From assembly GCA_017695065.1 (NCBI GenBank), contig JADILZ010000054.1, forward strand, positions 1 through 64,000: DNA of 64,000 nucleotides, read 5' to 3'. The notes below the pieces were generated by a model. That model was not told the origin of the DNA and did not search any database. It saw only the letters and a list, made by a program, of their open reading frames with translations. Below, piece after piece: positions 35,284-44,177 of this stretch. Made by a program: the position numbers and the translations under genes. Position 1 is the first letter of the stretch; every line of letters begins with the position of its first letter. Origin of the DNA: Candidatus Cryptobacteroides excrementipullorum (GTDB taxonomy: Bacteria > Bacteroidota > Bacteroidia > Bacteroidales > UBA932).

Positions 35284-37458
35284 ATGAACAGAAATACAAT
35301 ATACAGACTGCTGCTTTTCCTTGCAGTCCCTCTGTACAGCATCTCATGCAATGACGACTTCCTCGAGAGGTATCCGGAAGGGGAGGTGACGGAAGCCACT
35401 GCGTTCACTTCCTATACCACATCATATTCCTACTGCCGTTCCCTTTATGCCATTTTCGACGGACAGACCTATTTCCCCGGCCCGACAATGGTCAGCGGAG
35501 CGCTGGGAACATCCACTACAGACATCTATTCAGGTATTCTTACAAACTATGGCAACGGTGGCGGTACTGTGAACAATCCGTACGCTGACAACCGCGTGAC
35601 TATCCCTACCACCAAGGACGGTACATATTACAATCCGTACTTCTATATCCGTATGGCCAACATCATGCTCGAGCATCTGCAGGAACCGGAATGTGATGAC
35701 CTTGAAAGACTTCATCTGGAGGCCATCGCGAGGTTCTTCAGGGCATACTGCCATTTCGGGCTCCTGGTCAACTACGGAGACGTGATATATGTGGACCACG
35801 TGCTCAATGACGACTCTCCGGAACTTACGGCCGCAAGGGACTCCCGCCTGTATGTGGCTGACCAGATCTATGATGAACTTGAATGGTGTGCCGAGGCTTT
35901 TGCTTCAATAGAGGCCGGAAACGCCGGGCTTATCCCTGACAATACTGTGAATGAGGACGTGACCCTCGCTCTGATGTCCCGTTTCGCGCTTTTCGAGGGA
36001 ACATGGAGGCACTACCACTCCGTGGACGAGTCCGAGTGCGCCGCCAACGGCTATGTCACCGGGACAGATCTCCTGAACAAGTGCGTAGAGGTGTCCCAGA
36101 CCCTCATGGACAGGTATCCGACCCTTTACACCGGTACGTATGAAGGGTATCCGGGCCAGGGATGGGGGCAGCTGTGGACCACCGAAGACCTTTCCGGGGT
36201 CCCTGGCGTGATCATGTACATGAAGTACACGGAGGAGTACAAGATGCACCGTCTCGGACATTTCGAGCATATCGGCTCAGCTTCTCTCGAGATGCCGCAG
36301 AGCACGGTGGACCTGTACCTCACCAAGGATGGTCTCCCGATCCACAACGCATCTGTAAAATACTATGACTACACCGGGACAGGTACGGAGTATGTGGAGG
36401 CCGCGGAGCCATATGACTATGCCAACTGTGACATATACAAGACCTTCCGCAACCGTGACCCGCGCATGTGGCAGACGGTTATGCCACCGTACCATGTCTT
36501 CAGGACAGGCGGCAGCAACGACTATGCGTATGATGACCGCTTCGACGGCAAGTTCCGCGAGTACCTGAACTGGTTCCCGGCGAGGGGAGTCCAGACAGGA
36601 GAGTACTACACATCCGGCGAGGGTGAAGAGCTTGAGATATACCGTCTTCCGGCAATCAACACAGGCTATCACCTCATCAATTACCACAAGGCCCTTCCTT
36701 CCGGCAACTGGGGCGGCAATATACAGAACAACGTGCCTAACACCAAGCTCGGAACAAACAACGAGGCCATCGTCGATGCTGGAGAAATCATGTATGCCTC
36801 CAATACCGCATATCAGAAAGGCATGAGCGGCTACTTCGTATGGAAGCACCATGCATGCTGGGACAAGCAGGACCAGAACTACGCCATGGAGATTTCCGAC
36901 AAGCCTATGTTCAAGGTGGAGGAAGCCATGCTTAACTACATAGAGGCCAAGTATGTCCTGAACGGGACAGTAAGCCAGACGGATGTCGATGCCACGATAA
37001 ACAAACTCCGTGACAGGGCCGAGGTAGGCAGGATGAATCTCGGTGACATCACTGATTCGTTCGATCCTGACAGGAACCCGGAGATCGACCCTGTACTGTG
37101 GGAGATCCGCAGGGAGCGTCTCATAGAGCTGATGGGCGAAGGTTTCTCATGGTTCGACATCAGGAGATGGAAACAGGGCCCGTGGTATGTGAACAAGCAG
37201 CATTACGGAGTCTATGTGGAAAATGCTACGGCATCGAAGATCAACTCTCAGTCGTATGGCGAGACCGGTATCCTTGTCGAAGGAGGCACGACTGAGGCGT
37301 CTTCATCCCAGCTTGCTTCACAGGGTGGCGGCGGACACCTCTATTACTATGCGTCGCCGGCATCAAGCACCGGATGGCAGGACAAATACTACCTGTATCC
37401 GATATCGACGTTCGACACCCAGCTCAATCCAAATCTCGGGAATAATCCTGGCTGGTAG
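35284..37458 (+). CDS. SusD/RagB-type surface nutrient-binding lipoprotein
   Basis: Surface lipoprotein forming the lid of the SusC transporter. From ATG 35284 it has a lipoprotein signal (MNRNTIYRLLLFLAVPLYSISC, lipidated Cys22) followed by NDDFLERYPEGEVTEATAFTS, a standard SusD start. LEAIARFFRAYCHFGLLVNYGDVIYVD is the TPR-like region that packs against SusC, and WEIRRERLIELMGEGFSWFDIRRWK is the conserved C-terminal SusD block. At 724 residues it is longer than many SusD proteins. It starts 23 bases after susC and is followed by a strong terminator. Confidence 0.92.
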   Translation: MNRNTIYRLLLFLAVPLYSISCNDDFLERYPEGEVTEATAFTSYTTSYSYCRSLYAIFDGQTYFPGPTMVSGALGTSTTDIYSGILTNYGNGGGTVNNPYADNRVTIPTTKDGTYYNPYFYIRMANIMLEHLQEPECDDLERLHLEAIARFFRAYCHFGLLVNYGDVIYVDHVLNDDSPELTAARDSRLYVADQIYDELEWCAEAFASIEAGNAGLIPDNTVNEDVTLALMSRFALFEGTWRHYHSVDESECAANGYVTGTDLLNKCVEVSQTLMDRYPTLYTGTYEGYPGQGWGQLWTTEDLSGVPGVIMYMKYTEEYKMHRLGHFEHIGSASLEMPQSTVDLYLTKDGLPIHNASVKYYDYTGTGTEYVEAAEPYDYANCDIYKTFRNRDPRMWQTVMPPYHVFRTGGSNDYAYDDRFDGKFREYLNWFPARGVQTGEYYTSGEGEELEIYRLPAINTGYHLINYHKALPSGNWGGNIQNNVPNTKLGTNNEAIVDAGEIMYASNTAYQKGMSGYFVWKHHACWDKQDQNYAMEISDKPMFKVEEAMLNYIEAKYVLNGTVSQTDVDATINKLRDRAEVGRMNLGDITDSFDPDRNPEIDPVLWEIRRERLIELMGEGFSWFDIRRWKQGPWYVNKQHYGVYVENATASKINSQSYGETGILVEGGTTEASSSQLASQGGGGHLYYYASPASSTGWQDKYYLYPISTFDTQLNPNLGNNPGW

Positions 37459-37480
37459 GACAGGGTGCTGACAGCAACAT

Positions 37481-37523
37481 AAAAAGAGGGCGGGTCACTT
37501 CACTTTTGACCCGCCCTCTTTTT
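37481..37523. terminator. Strong bidirectional terminator between susD and gpsA
   Basis: A perfect 17-bp inverted repeat (AAAAAGAGGGCGGGTCA / TGACCCGCCCTCTTTTT) with a nine-base loop. A runs on the left and T runs on the right let it end transcription from both convergent operons. Confidence 0.95.
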
Positions 37524-37532
37524 ATTCGTACA

Positions 37533-38537
37533 TCAGAGCGAGGCGGCAAGGGCTTTCATGGTCTGCCTGGCGGAAGCCCCTTTGTAAAGTACATTGTACA
37601 CCATGTCGGCCACAGGCATGAACACATTGTGCCTGAGATTGAGATGCTGTATGCACTCCGAGGCGAAATAGCCTTCCGCTATCATGGTCATCTCATTCAG
37701 TGCGCTCTTTACCGTGCATCCGTGTCCGATGAGCAGGCCGAGCCTCCTGTTGCGGCTGTATGTGGAGTAGCAGGTCACCAGCAGGTCGCCGAGATATGCG
37801 CTGTCGAATGTGTTCCTCTCGAACGGATAGCTTTCCTGGATGAACCTTGTCATTTCCTTGGCACAGGCAGAGACGAGCACCGCCTTGAAGTTGTCACCGT
37901 AGCCGAGTCCTTCTGCAAGTCCTGCCGCTATGGCATAGATGTTCTTCAGGATGGCTGCGTACTCTGCTCCGTAAAGGTCTGTGGAGCAGGAAGTGTGGAC
38001 GTTTTTCGAAGAAAGCTGGAGACCTATGCATCCGGCGTTCTCCTGGTCGGTACATACTACAGTGAGGTAGGAGAGCTTGCCCCTTGAGACCTCTTCCGCA
38101 TGGGACGGCCCGGCGATGATGCCTATCTGGCGGTAGCAAAGCCCGAAACTGTCATGAAGGTATTCGGCCACTGTCTTGTAGTCCCCCGGGACAATACCTT
38201 TTATGGCCGAAACTATGAACTTGTCCTGCAGGGACACAGTCAGAGGAGCCAGGAATGCCTTCAGATAGGCAGAAGGGACTGACATCAGCACGACATCCGC
38301 ACTGCCGACCGCTTCATTGATGTCATCATACAGGGCAAGAAGATTCTTGTCGAATTCCAGTTCATTGATATATTTTGGGTTGCGCCCTTCGGTGGAAAGT
38401 CCTTCCAGTACATCCCTGTTCCTGATGTACCAGTTTATCCTGTTGCCGTTCCTGGTCAGAAGCCCGGCCAGTGCCGTAGCCCAGCTGCCATAGCCGATGA
38501 CCGCCCACCGGGCATCCTCTTTTATCTTTATCTCCAT
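37533..38537 (-). CDS. gpsA: Glycerol-3-phosphate dehydrogenase [NAD(P)+]
   Basis: Reduces dihydroxyacetone phosphate to glycerol-3-phosphate for phospholipid synthesis. The N-terminal dinucleotide fold is ARWAVIGYGSWATALAGLL, with VVLMSVPSAYLK and FIVSAIKGIVPG typical of the family, then the conserved GPSHAEEVSRGKLSYLTVV and the C-terminal helix domain with GDLLVTCYSTYSRNRRLGLLIGHG. It has 334 residues. It is the last gene of a tight four-gene operon (DUF3467, kdsC-like, maf, gpsA) and follows maf by five bases. Confidence 0.94.
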   Translation of the reverse strand: MEIKIKEDARWAVIGYGSWATALAGLLTRNGNRINWYIRNRDVLEGLSTEGRNPKYINELEFDKNLLALYDDINEAVGSADVVLMSVPSAYLKAFLAPLTVSLQDKFIVSAIKGIVPGDYKTVAEYLHDSFGLCYRQIGIIAGPSHAEEVSRGKLSYLTVVCTDQENAGCIGLQLSSKNVHTSCSTDLYGAEYAAILKNIYAIAAGLAEGLGYGDNFKAVLVSACAKEMTRFIQESYPFERNTFDSAYLGDLLVTCYSTYSRNRRLGLLIGHGCTVKSALNEMTMIAEGYFASECIQHLNLRHNVFMPVADMVYNVLYKGASARQTMKALAASL

Positions 38538-38542
38538 AGTTG

Positions 38543-39121
38543 TCAGATGAATTTCATGAGTTCTTCATAGAGCCTGTGTGCGGGAAGACCCATTATATTG
38601 TAATAGGAGCCGTCTATCTTTATGATTCCGGTATAGCCTATCCATTCCTGGATGGCGTATGCCCCTGCCTTGTCGTACGGCCGGTATCTGTCCACGTAAT
38701 ATTCTATCTCGCTGTTCTCCAGTTCGCGGAAGTGCACGTATGAGGTGTCGCTGAATGTGGTCTCGTGCTCCCTGTCCCTGATGGTCACGGCCGTTATAAC
38801 CCTGTGCAGGTGGCCGGAAATGAGCTTCAGCATCCTGATGGCGTCTTCCCTGTCTTTCGGCTTCCCGAGTACCTGCCCCCGGCAGAGCACCATCGTGTCG
38901 GCCGTGACGAGTATTTCGTTTTCTCCGAGCTCCCGGTGGAAACCGTGGGACTTGCCCCTGGACATGAGCGCGGGAATCTCCTCATGGGGGATATCCGGCC
39001 CGAATTCCTCCTTGAAACTGTTCCGGGTGTCCGTCTCGAAACACAGATCCATACCTTCGAGAATCTCTTTTCTTCTCGGAGACCCGCTGGCGAGTATTAT
39101 CTTCTTGTCTTTAAGTTCCAT
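38543..39121 (-). CDS. maf: Maf-family nucleoside triphosphate pyrophosphatase
   Basis: House-cleaning enzyme hydrolysing non-canonical or excess nucleoside triphosphates. LASGSPRRKEILEGM is the Maf N-terminal signature, VTADTMVLCRGQVLGKPKDREDA the second conserved block, and YAIQEWIGYTGIIKIDGSYYNIMGLP the C-terminal one. It has 192 residues, normal for the family. It lies six bases after the kdsC-like gene and five before gpsA. Confidence 0.93.
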   Translation of the reverse strand: MELKDKKIILASGSPRRKEILEGMDLCFETDTRNSFKEEFGPDIPHEEIPALMSRGKSHGFHRELGENEILVTADTMVLCRGQVLGKPKDREDAIRMLKLISGHLHRVITAVTIRDREHETTFSDTSYVHFRELENSEIEYYVDRYRPYDKAGAYAIQEWIGYTGIIKIDGSYYNIMGLPAHRLYEELMKFI

Positions 39122-39127
39122 CGGATG

Positions 39128-39670
39128 TCAAAATTTCTTCTTGTACTGCTGTACGTCAAGGACCCACTTGCCCTGGCATTTCATGACCATCTCCACTGCG
39201 CTCCTGCAGCATCCTTTTCCTCCCGGGAAAGCCGAGATGTAGTCAGCCGCCTCCTTTACTTCCGGAACCGCGTCGGAAGGGCATGCGCCTATGCCGCACG
39301 CGCGCATCACTGGTATGTCAGGCAGGTCGTCCCCGAAATACATCACCTCTTCCCTGGAGAGAGCGTACCTCCTGCAGAAATCATCGAAGTCCTCTATCTT
39401 GTCTCTTGAGCCAAGATACACGTCTTCAGGCATGACACCGCATGTGGTGAACCTTCTCCTTATGCTCTCAGACCGTCCTCCCGTAATGATGGCGAGCCTG
39501 TATCCGTGCATGGAGGCCATCCTTAAGGCAAACCCGTCCTTGGAGTCGAATGTCCTGAAGAGCTCGCCTTCCAGGTTGGCGAGGATGCCCCCGTCAGTGA
39601 GGACACCGTCCACATCGAAGGCAAAGGCCCTGATGCGTGAAATGGCGTTTTCCAAATCTTTTCCGGTCAT
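39128..39670 (-). CDS. KdsC-like HAD phosphatase (3-deoxy-D-manno-octulosonate 8-phosphate phosphatase)
   Basis: A HAD-superfamily phosphatase of 180 residues. AFDVDGVLTDGG carries the nucleophile aspartate, LAIITGGRS is motif II, and YFGDDLPDIPVMRACGIGACPSDA holds the final acidic motif. The small size with no cap domain and the VDGVLTDG form match KdsC, which removes phosphate from KDO-8-phosphate in lipopolysaccharide synthesis. Other C0-type HAD phosphatases look similar, so the substrate is likely rather than certain. Confidence 0.87.
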   Translation of the reverse strand: MTGKDLENAISRIRAFAFDVDGVLTDGGILANLEGELFRTFDSKDGFALRMASMHGYRLAIITGGRSESIRRRFTTCGVMPEDVYLGSRDKIEDFDDFCRRYALSREEVMYFGDDLPDIPVMRACGIGACPSDAVPEVKEAADYISAFPGGKGCCRSAVEMVMKCQGKWVLDVQQYKKKF

Positions 39671-39699
39671 GGTATCGGGATATAAACGGTTCGGGAGAG

Positions 39700-40011
39700 T
39701 CAGGACTTGGTGTTGTTGTTTCCGAAGCCGCCCATCGGGAATGTGGCCTTCGGGCTTTCCCCGAACGTGATGGGGCCGTTCTGCGCCTCGTATTTGCTGA
39801 TGTTGTCCTGGAGGGCGATGAAAAGACGTTTCGCGTGCTCCGGAGTCATGATTATCCTGTTGCTGACTTCCGGCTTCGGAAGTCCGGGAAGCATTGAAGC
39901 AAAGTCAATTATGAATTCACTGTGAGAGTGTGTTATTATAGCGAGGTTCGAATAGGAGCCTTTCGCCACCTCCTGCTTGAGCTCGATGCTCAGTTCTTTT
40001 TCATTTGCCAT
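39700..40011 (-). CDS. DUF3467-family protein
   Basis: A 103-residue cytoplasmic protein of the DUF3467 family, of unknown function. ELSIELKQEVAKGSYSNLAIITHSHSEFIIDFASMLPGLPKPEVSNRIIMTPEHAKRLFIALQDNI is nearly the whole conserved domain. A disordered glycine- and asparagine-rich tail follows. It is the first gene of the operon running to gpsA and has a good promoter just upstream. Confidence 0.87.
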   Translation of the reverse strand: MANEKELSIELKQEVAKGSYSNLAIITHSHSEFIIDFASMLPGLPKPEVSNRIIMTPEHAKRLFIALQDNISKYEAQNGPITFGESPKATFPMGGFGNNNTKS

Positions 40012-40039
40012 GATTGTTCAAGTGTTGAATGATTTTGTG

Positions 40040-40070
40040 CAAACTTACGAAAAACCCCTGAGAAATCGAA
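40040..40070 (-). promoter_or_regulatory. Promoter of the DUF3467-kdsC-maf-gpsA operon
   Basis: On the minus strand TTCG (one mismatch to TTTG), a 19-base spacer and TAAGTTTG, located about 29 bases before the start codon at 40011. Confidence 0.65.
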
Positions 40071-40140
40071 ATAAATAGGAAGTACGGTCTCTATGGAAGA
40101 GACGTTTTCATTTTATTGCGGGGACTCTGCTTTTCGTCTG

Positions 40141-41115
40141 TCAGTGCGCTGTCTCCCCGGCAGAGCCCAGGTTCTCTATGCGGGATACGATTTTCCTGTT
40201 GGCGTTGTCTATTTCGGAGTTGTCGAGTGATGCCAGGTAGATCATGGTCGTCTTTTCGGAGTCATGCCCCATCCCCGCACTGATGATTGAGAGAGGTATG
40301 TTGTATTTCCTAGCGTTGCTTGCCCACGAATGACGGGCTATGTATGATGAAAGCCGGACATCGGAGCCTGAAAGGGAGGAGAGGACTTTCAGATTCCTGT
40401 TGTAATATCCGAGCGAGCTCTGGTATTCCCTGAACGCGGCTTCAGGCTCTGAAGAGCGGATTACCGGGAAAATGAACTCGGAGTCGGAGCCGCAGTATCT
40501 GTCAAGGATTGTCCTGACGCATTTTTCTATATGCACGTACATCCTCTGCCCTGTCTTCTTCCTGCTGTAGGAGATGGTGTCTCCGTATATGTCGTGCTTT
40601 TTCAGGAATGCCATGTCCACAAAAGCCATCCCTCTGGTGCAGTAACTGAATATGAACATGTCCCTTGCAAGGGCGAGGGATGGTTTCCCGGCCAGGTCAA
40701 GACTCTGGAGCCTGACGATGATGTCCTCGTCCACTGCCCGTTTCCTGGTCTTGTCCACGCCCGTATAGACATGCGAGAAAGGATGCTGCTGTATCACGAT
40801 TCCGGAATCCGCCGCCTTGTTGTATGCCGAGCGCAAGATGCGCATATAAAATGATACTGTGTTCCTGACTACTCCACGTCTCTGCAGCCATGTGCTGTAT
40901 TTACGTATGGTGCTTTCGTCCGGCCAGTCGGGCATCCCGGCAGGATAGTCCCTGTATTCACCTCCGGGACCGTAATATGATGCGGAGAAGGCCGCGAAGC
41001 TGCTGAGCGCCCTTCTGTAGTTCCGTGCCGTGCTGAATTTGCCTGCGTCCCTCAGTTCGGAAGCCTGTAAGCCGAGCCATGAGAGGAATGTGATTTTTTG
41101 TTTCTTCTGTTTCAT
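40141..41115 (-). CDS. Orphan tyrosine recombinase (phage-integrase family)
   Basis: A 324-residue site-specific recombinase, taking ATG 41115 rather than the 47-residue upstream extension that reads into a terminator. An N-terminal SAM-like DNA-binding domain (FSTARNYRRALSSFAAFSASYYG) is followed by a catalytic domain: Arg in FSYCTRGMAFVDMA, then SSYIARHSWASNARKYNIPLSIISAGMGHDSEKTTMIYLASL with the second Arg, His and the nucleophile Tyr. The first HxxR histidine is Tyr (YIAR), a form I associate with Bacteroidota recombinases. No adjacent transposon genes or clear att sites are seen, so it may invert or move DNA elsewhere. Confidence 0.87.
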   Translation of the reverse strand: MKQKKQKITFLSWLGLQASELRDAGKFSTARNYRRALSSFAAFSASYYGPGGEYRDYPAGMPDWPDESTIRKYSTWLQRRGVVRNTVSFYMRILRSAYNKAADSGIVIQQHPFSHVYTGVDKTRKRAVDEDIIVRLQSLDLAGKPSLALARDMFIFSYCTRGMAFVDMAFLKKHDIYGDTISYSRKKTGQRMYVHIEKCVRTILDRYCGSDSEFIFPVIRSSEPEAAFREYQSSLGYYNRNLKVLSSLSGSDVRLSSYIARHSWASNARKYNIPLSIISAGMGHDSEKTTMIYLASLDNSEIDNANRKIVSRIENLGSAGETAH

Positions 41116-41126
41116 GTCTTCTGTTA

Positions 41127-41145
41127 TTTTGGTTTTATACACCAA
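41127..41145. repeat. Small dyad upstream of the recombinase gene
   Basis: TTTGGT-TTTATAC-ACCAAA, a 6-bp perfect inverted repeat about a dozen bases before the recombinase start codon. It may be an operator or recombinase-binding site; this is only suggestive. Confidence 0.4.
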
Positions 41146-41218
41146 ATTTGAGAAAAGCATGGAACAGGGGAGGGGCCGGCAGTGCTTAAGGGCATGCACT
41201 CTGTCTCCGGCGGGCAAG

Positions 41219-41265
41219 AAAAGAGGGATGTGCCGCGTCATTGCTGTCCGGTACATCCCTCTTTT
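41219..41265. terminator. Terminator downstream of yebC
   Basis: AAAAGAGGGATGTGCCG and CGGTACATCCCTCTTTT form a 17-bp stem with one mismatch and a 13-base loop. T runs on either strand suit termination of the minus-strand TPR-yebC transcript. Confidence 0.88.
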
Positions 41266-41283
41266 ATTCTATTATGCCGATGG

Positions 41284-42027
41284 CTATTCCTCTGAGAGAG
41301 GCTTCATCGTATTATACACATTCTGTACATCATCATCTTCCTCAAGCCTTTCGACGAGTTTGTCGAGCTCGACCCTGTCCTCTGGTGCCACATCCTTCAG
41401 CTCCACGTTTGGAATCCTCGTGAACTCTCCAGAAAGCATCTCGTAACCGTGCTCCTCGATGTATTTCTGGATGCTGTTGAAAGCGGTGTATTCGCCGTAG
41501 ATGATTATCTCCTTGTTTCCGTCTTCATCCTCCTCCTCGAATATCTCCTCTGCACCGTAGTCTATAAGCTCAAGCTCGAGTTCATCTATGTCCACAGGCT
41601 TGTCGCTCTTGATGCGGAACACGCTCTTGCGGTCGAACATGTAGTCAACGCTTCCTGATGTCCCGAGCGAGCCTCCGCTCTTGGTGAAGTATGAACGGAC
41701 GTTTGCGACAGTCCTGTTGTTGTTGTCGGTGGCAGCTTCCACCAGGAATGCTATCCCGTGAGGGCCATATCCTTCGAGCACTATCTCCTTGTAGTCGCTC
41801 TGGTCCTTGTCGCTTGCCCTCTTGATTGCGCGCTCGATATTGTCCTTCGGCATGTTCTCGCTGCGTGCAGTCTGGAGCAGAGCCCTCAGACGAGGGTTGC
41901 CTGTCACGTCAGGTCCTCCCTGCTTTACAGCTATGGTGATTTCCTTGCCGATCTTAGTGAATGTGCGGGCCATGTGCCCCCAGCGCTTGAATTTTCTTTC
42001 TTTCCTGAATTCGAATGCTCTTCCCAT
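41284..42027 (-). CDS. yebC: YebC/PmpR-family translation or transcription factor
   Basis: A 247-residue protein of the YebC family. It begins MGRAFEFRKERKFKRWGHMARTFTKIGKEITIAVKQGGPDVTGNPRLRALLQTARSENMPKDNIERAIKRA, the signature N-terminal domain, and continues with VRSYFTKSGGSLGTSGSVDYMFDRK. YebC proteins were described as transcriptional regulators and more recently linked to ribosome function at proline-rich motifs. It lies one base after the TPR gene and shares its transcript. Confidence 0.93.
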   Translation of the reverse strand: MGRAFEFRKERKFKRWGHMARTFTKIGKEITIAVKQGGPDVTGNPRLRALLQTARSENMPKDNIERAIKRASDKDQSDYKEIVLEGYGPHGIAFLVEAATDNNNRTVANVRSYFTKSGGSLGTSGSVDYMFDRKSVFRIKSDKPVDIDELELELIDYGAEEIFEEEDEDGNKEIIIYGEYTAFNSIQKYIEEHGYEMLSGEFTRIPNVELKDVAPEDRVELDKLVERLEEDDDVQNVYNTMKPLSEE

Positions 42028-42028
42028 G

Positions 42029-42697
42029 TTACTCAGCTTCTATCCTTGAAATGTATTTGTCGATGTCATATCCTTCCATTGACTGAGGGTACTGCTCCTT
42101 GATCCTTTTATAGAATGCAAGGGCCTGGTCCTTCTGCCCGAGCTTCTCGCATACTGCACCTGCTTTGAGAAGGTATCCGGCTGCATACATGTTGTCGATG
42201 GTATCCGCTGCCTTCTCGAAGTATCCGAGAGCTGCGGAATAGTCCTCGAGTCCTACATAGGCATCCCCTATACATGCTGTCGCACGGGCCTTGAGTATCT
42301 TGTCCTTTCCTGTGTAGGAAGAGAGGTATTTGATGGCCTGCTCATAGTTCCCGAGCTGGAGCTCGCATACTCCTGCATAGAAATATGCTGCCTTGCCTGC
42401 CTTCTTCCCGTAGTCGCTGATAATCTGCGAGAATCCCATCACATTCCCGTCGCCGTTGAGCGCGAGCTCGTATTCCATGTTGCGGAAGTTGTTCTCTGCA
42501 GGATACATCTGCTCCTGGGCTTCTGTGCGCTGTACTTCATAGATGAATTTGTGATAGCAGAAGAACGCAATGCCTGCCACGACAAGTACTGCCAGGATGA
42601 TAAGGAGCGTCTTTCTGTTCTCTCTGAAAAAGAGGTCTGTCTTGGAAACCGCCTCAATCATTGCCTCGGCGTTTTCTTTTCTGGTTTCGTTGGTCAT
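42029..42697 (-). CDS. Membrane-anchored tetratricopeptide-repeat protein
   Basis: A 222-residue protein with a single membrane segment near residues 28-46 (TLLIILAVLVVAGIAFFCYHKFI) and TPR-like repeats after it (AAYFYAGVCELQLGNYEQAIKYLSSY; ARATACIGDAYVGLEDYSAALGYFEKAAD; AGYLLKAGAVCEKLGQKDQALAFYKRIKEQYPQS). The overall layout resembles YfgM, an envelope protein linked to the translocon, but the family match is loose. The TPR part is probably periplasmic. It is co-transcribed with yebC. Confidence 0.82.
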   Translation of the reverse strand: MTNETRKENAEAMIEAVSKTDLFFRENRKTLLIILAVLVVAGIAFFCYHKFIYEVQRTEAQEQMYPAENNFRNMEYELALNGDGNVMGFSQIISDYGKKAGKAAYFYAGVCELQLGNYEQAIKYLSSYTGKDKILKARATACIGDAYVGLEDYSAALGYFEKAADTIDNMYAAGYLLKAGAVCEKLGQKDQALAFYKRIKEQYPQSMEGYDIDKYISRIEAE

Positions 42698-42734
42698 TGT
42701 ATGATAATTTTTTTTGTTTCCACAAAATGAGCGG

Positions 42735-42765
42735 CAAATTTATAAAAAATAGTCTAAACCAGCAA
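42735..42765 (-). promoter_or_regulatory. Promoter of the TPR-yebC operon
   Basis: On the minus strand TTG, a 20-base spacer and TAAATTTG, about 38 bases before the start codon at 42697. Spacing and -7 fit the Bacteroidota consensus well. Confidence 0.7.
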
Positions 42766-42872
42766 TCAGAATCCGGTAAATTTTAATGTTTATCCGCAAA
42801 AGAGCCCTTGACTGGGAGGCCGGCATTCGGGTGTAAAATTCCAGACAGCTTCTTATAATGGGCCAATTTCGC

Positions 42873-42880
42873 TATCTTTG
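42873..42880 (+). promoter_or_regulatory. -7 element for recF
   Basis: TATCTTTG, 21 bases before the recF start codon. No clear -33 TTTG is found at 19-21 bases upstream, so confidence is limited. Confidence 0.45.
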
Positions 42881-42901
42881 CCGTAAAATATAGACACATG
42901 T

Positions 42902-44029
42902 ATGCCGGTATTGGAAAAAATAACAGTCGCTGATTTCAGGAACATACGCCTTCAGGAGCTCGTTTTCTCCCCGAATCTGAACTGCATTTCGGGCAACAAC
43001 GGCGAAGGCAAGACGAATCTCCTGGATGCCATCTACTACCTTTCTATGACCAAAAGCGCATTCGCATCTTCCGACAGGTTCAACTTCAGGCATGGCACCT
43101 CATCCTTCTCCATTTGCGGGACATACAGGATGCCGAACTCCCTTGAGAGCAGGTTTTCCATACAGGTCGGGGAGTCCGGGGAAAAGAAGATCAGACGGGA
43201 CGACAAAACGTACGGCAGGGTCTCAGCCCATATAGGCGTGCTTCCCGTGGTGATGGTCTCTCCAGAGGACATTTCTCTTGTGAACGAATCCGGGGAGGAG
43301 AGACGCCGTTTCGCCAACTCGGTCCTTTCCCAGATGTCCTCCGGGTACCTTTCATCTCTCCAGCAGTACAACCGCCTTCTCCAGCAGCGCAACCGTATGC
43401 TGAAGGACCAGCAGGTGGACAGGGAGCTCCTGTCGGTGTTTGACTCCAGGATGCAGGCCTGTGCGCAGCCGGTATTTGAAGCGAGGAAGAAATTCGCCGA
43501 GGATATACGTCCTGTCGTGTCGGAGTATTACTCTATGCTGTCCGGCGGTACGGAGCATGTGGATGTGATATACCGTTCAGATCTTGACAAGAAGCCGCTC
43601 AAGGAGCTCCTTGCAGCCTCTTATGACAGGGACTGCGCTCTCAGGTACACCACCTCAGGTATCCAGCGCGATGACTTCGAGTTCACTATGAACGGGTGGC
43701 CAATACGCAAGTGCGGGTCTCAGGGGCAGCAGAAGTCCTTTCTCGTCTCCCTGAAGTTCGCACAGTATGAGATAATGAAACGCGGCTGCGGCTTCGCCCC
43801 TATGCTTTTGCTGGACGATGTGTTCGACAAGCTGGACATGAAACGTATATCCAACCTTCTGGCGATGGTATCGAGCAGTGATTTCGGACAGATATTCATA
43901 ACGGACAGCAACAAGGTCCGCATGTCAGGTATCGTGGATGCCATCACTGACGACCGGTCTTATTTCGAGGCCGAGGCCGGGGAGTTCAGGCGTTGCGGAG
44001 ACAGTCTCGACGGACAGTCCGGGGTGTGA
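42902..44029 (+). CDS. recF: DNA replication and repair protein RecF
   Basis: SMC-like ATPase that helps load RecA at gaps. A start typical of RecF (LEKITVADFRNIRLQELVFSPNLNCISGNNGEGKTNLLDAIYYLS) includes Walker A GNNGEGKT; the ABC signature is SQGQQKSFLVSLKFAQYE, and Walker B is PMLLLDDVFDKLD. At 375 residues it is of standard length. It is followed by a structured spacer and dciA; the recF-dciA neighbourhood is common in bacteria. Confidence 0.94.
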   Translation: MPVLEKITVADFRNIRLQELVFSPNLNCISGNNGEGKTNLLDAIYYLSMTKSAFASSDRFNFRHGTSSFSICGTYRMPNSLESRFSIQVGESGEKKIRRDDKTYGRVSAHIGVLPVVMVSPEDISLVNESGEERRRFANSVLSQMSSGYLSSLQQYNRLLQQRNRMLKDQQVDRELLSVFDSRMQACAQPVFEARKKFAEDIRPVVSEYYSMLSGGTEHVDVIYRSDLDKKPLKELLAASYDRDCALRYTTSGIQRDDFEFTMNGWPIRKCGSQGQQKSFLVSLKFAQYEIMKRGCGFAPMLLLDDVFDKLDMKRISNLLAMVSSSDFGQIFITDSNKVRMSGIVDAITDDRSYFEAEAGEFRRCGDSLDGQSGV

Positions 44030-44177
44030 TTCCCTGAATAACAAGGCCCGTCAGGGCCGCACCGGAGCGTCAGCGAGGTTCCCGTCAGGGCAACCGAGGC
44101 AGTGGAGGTGCCGGCGGAGCGAAGCGGAGGCGCATGCCCCGCCGGGGCTGTCACCGACAGGTGACTGGGGGTGGACA

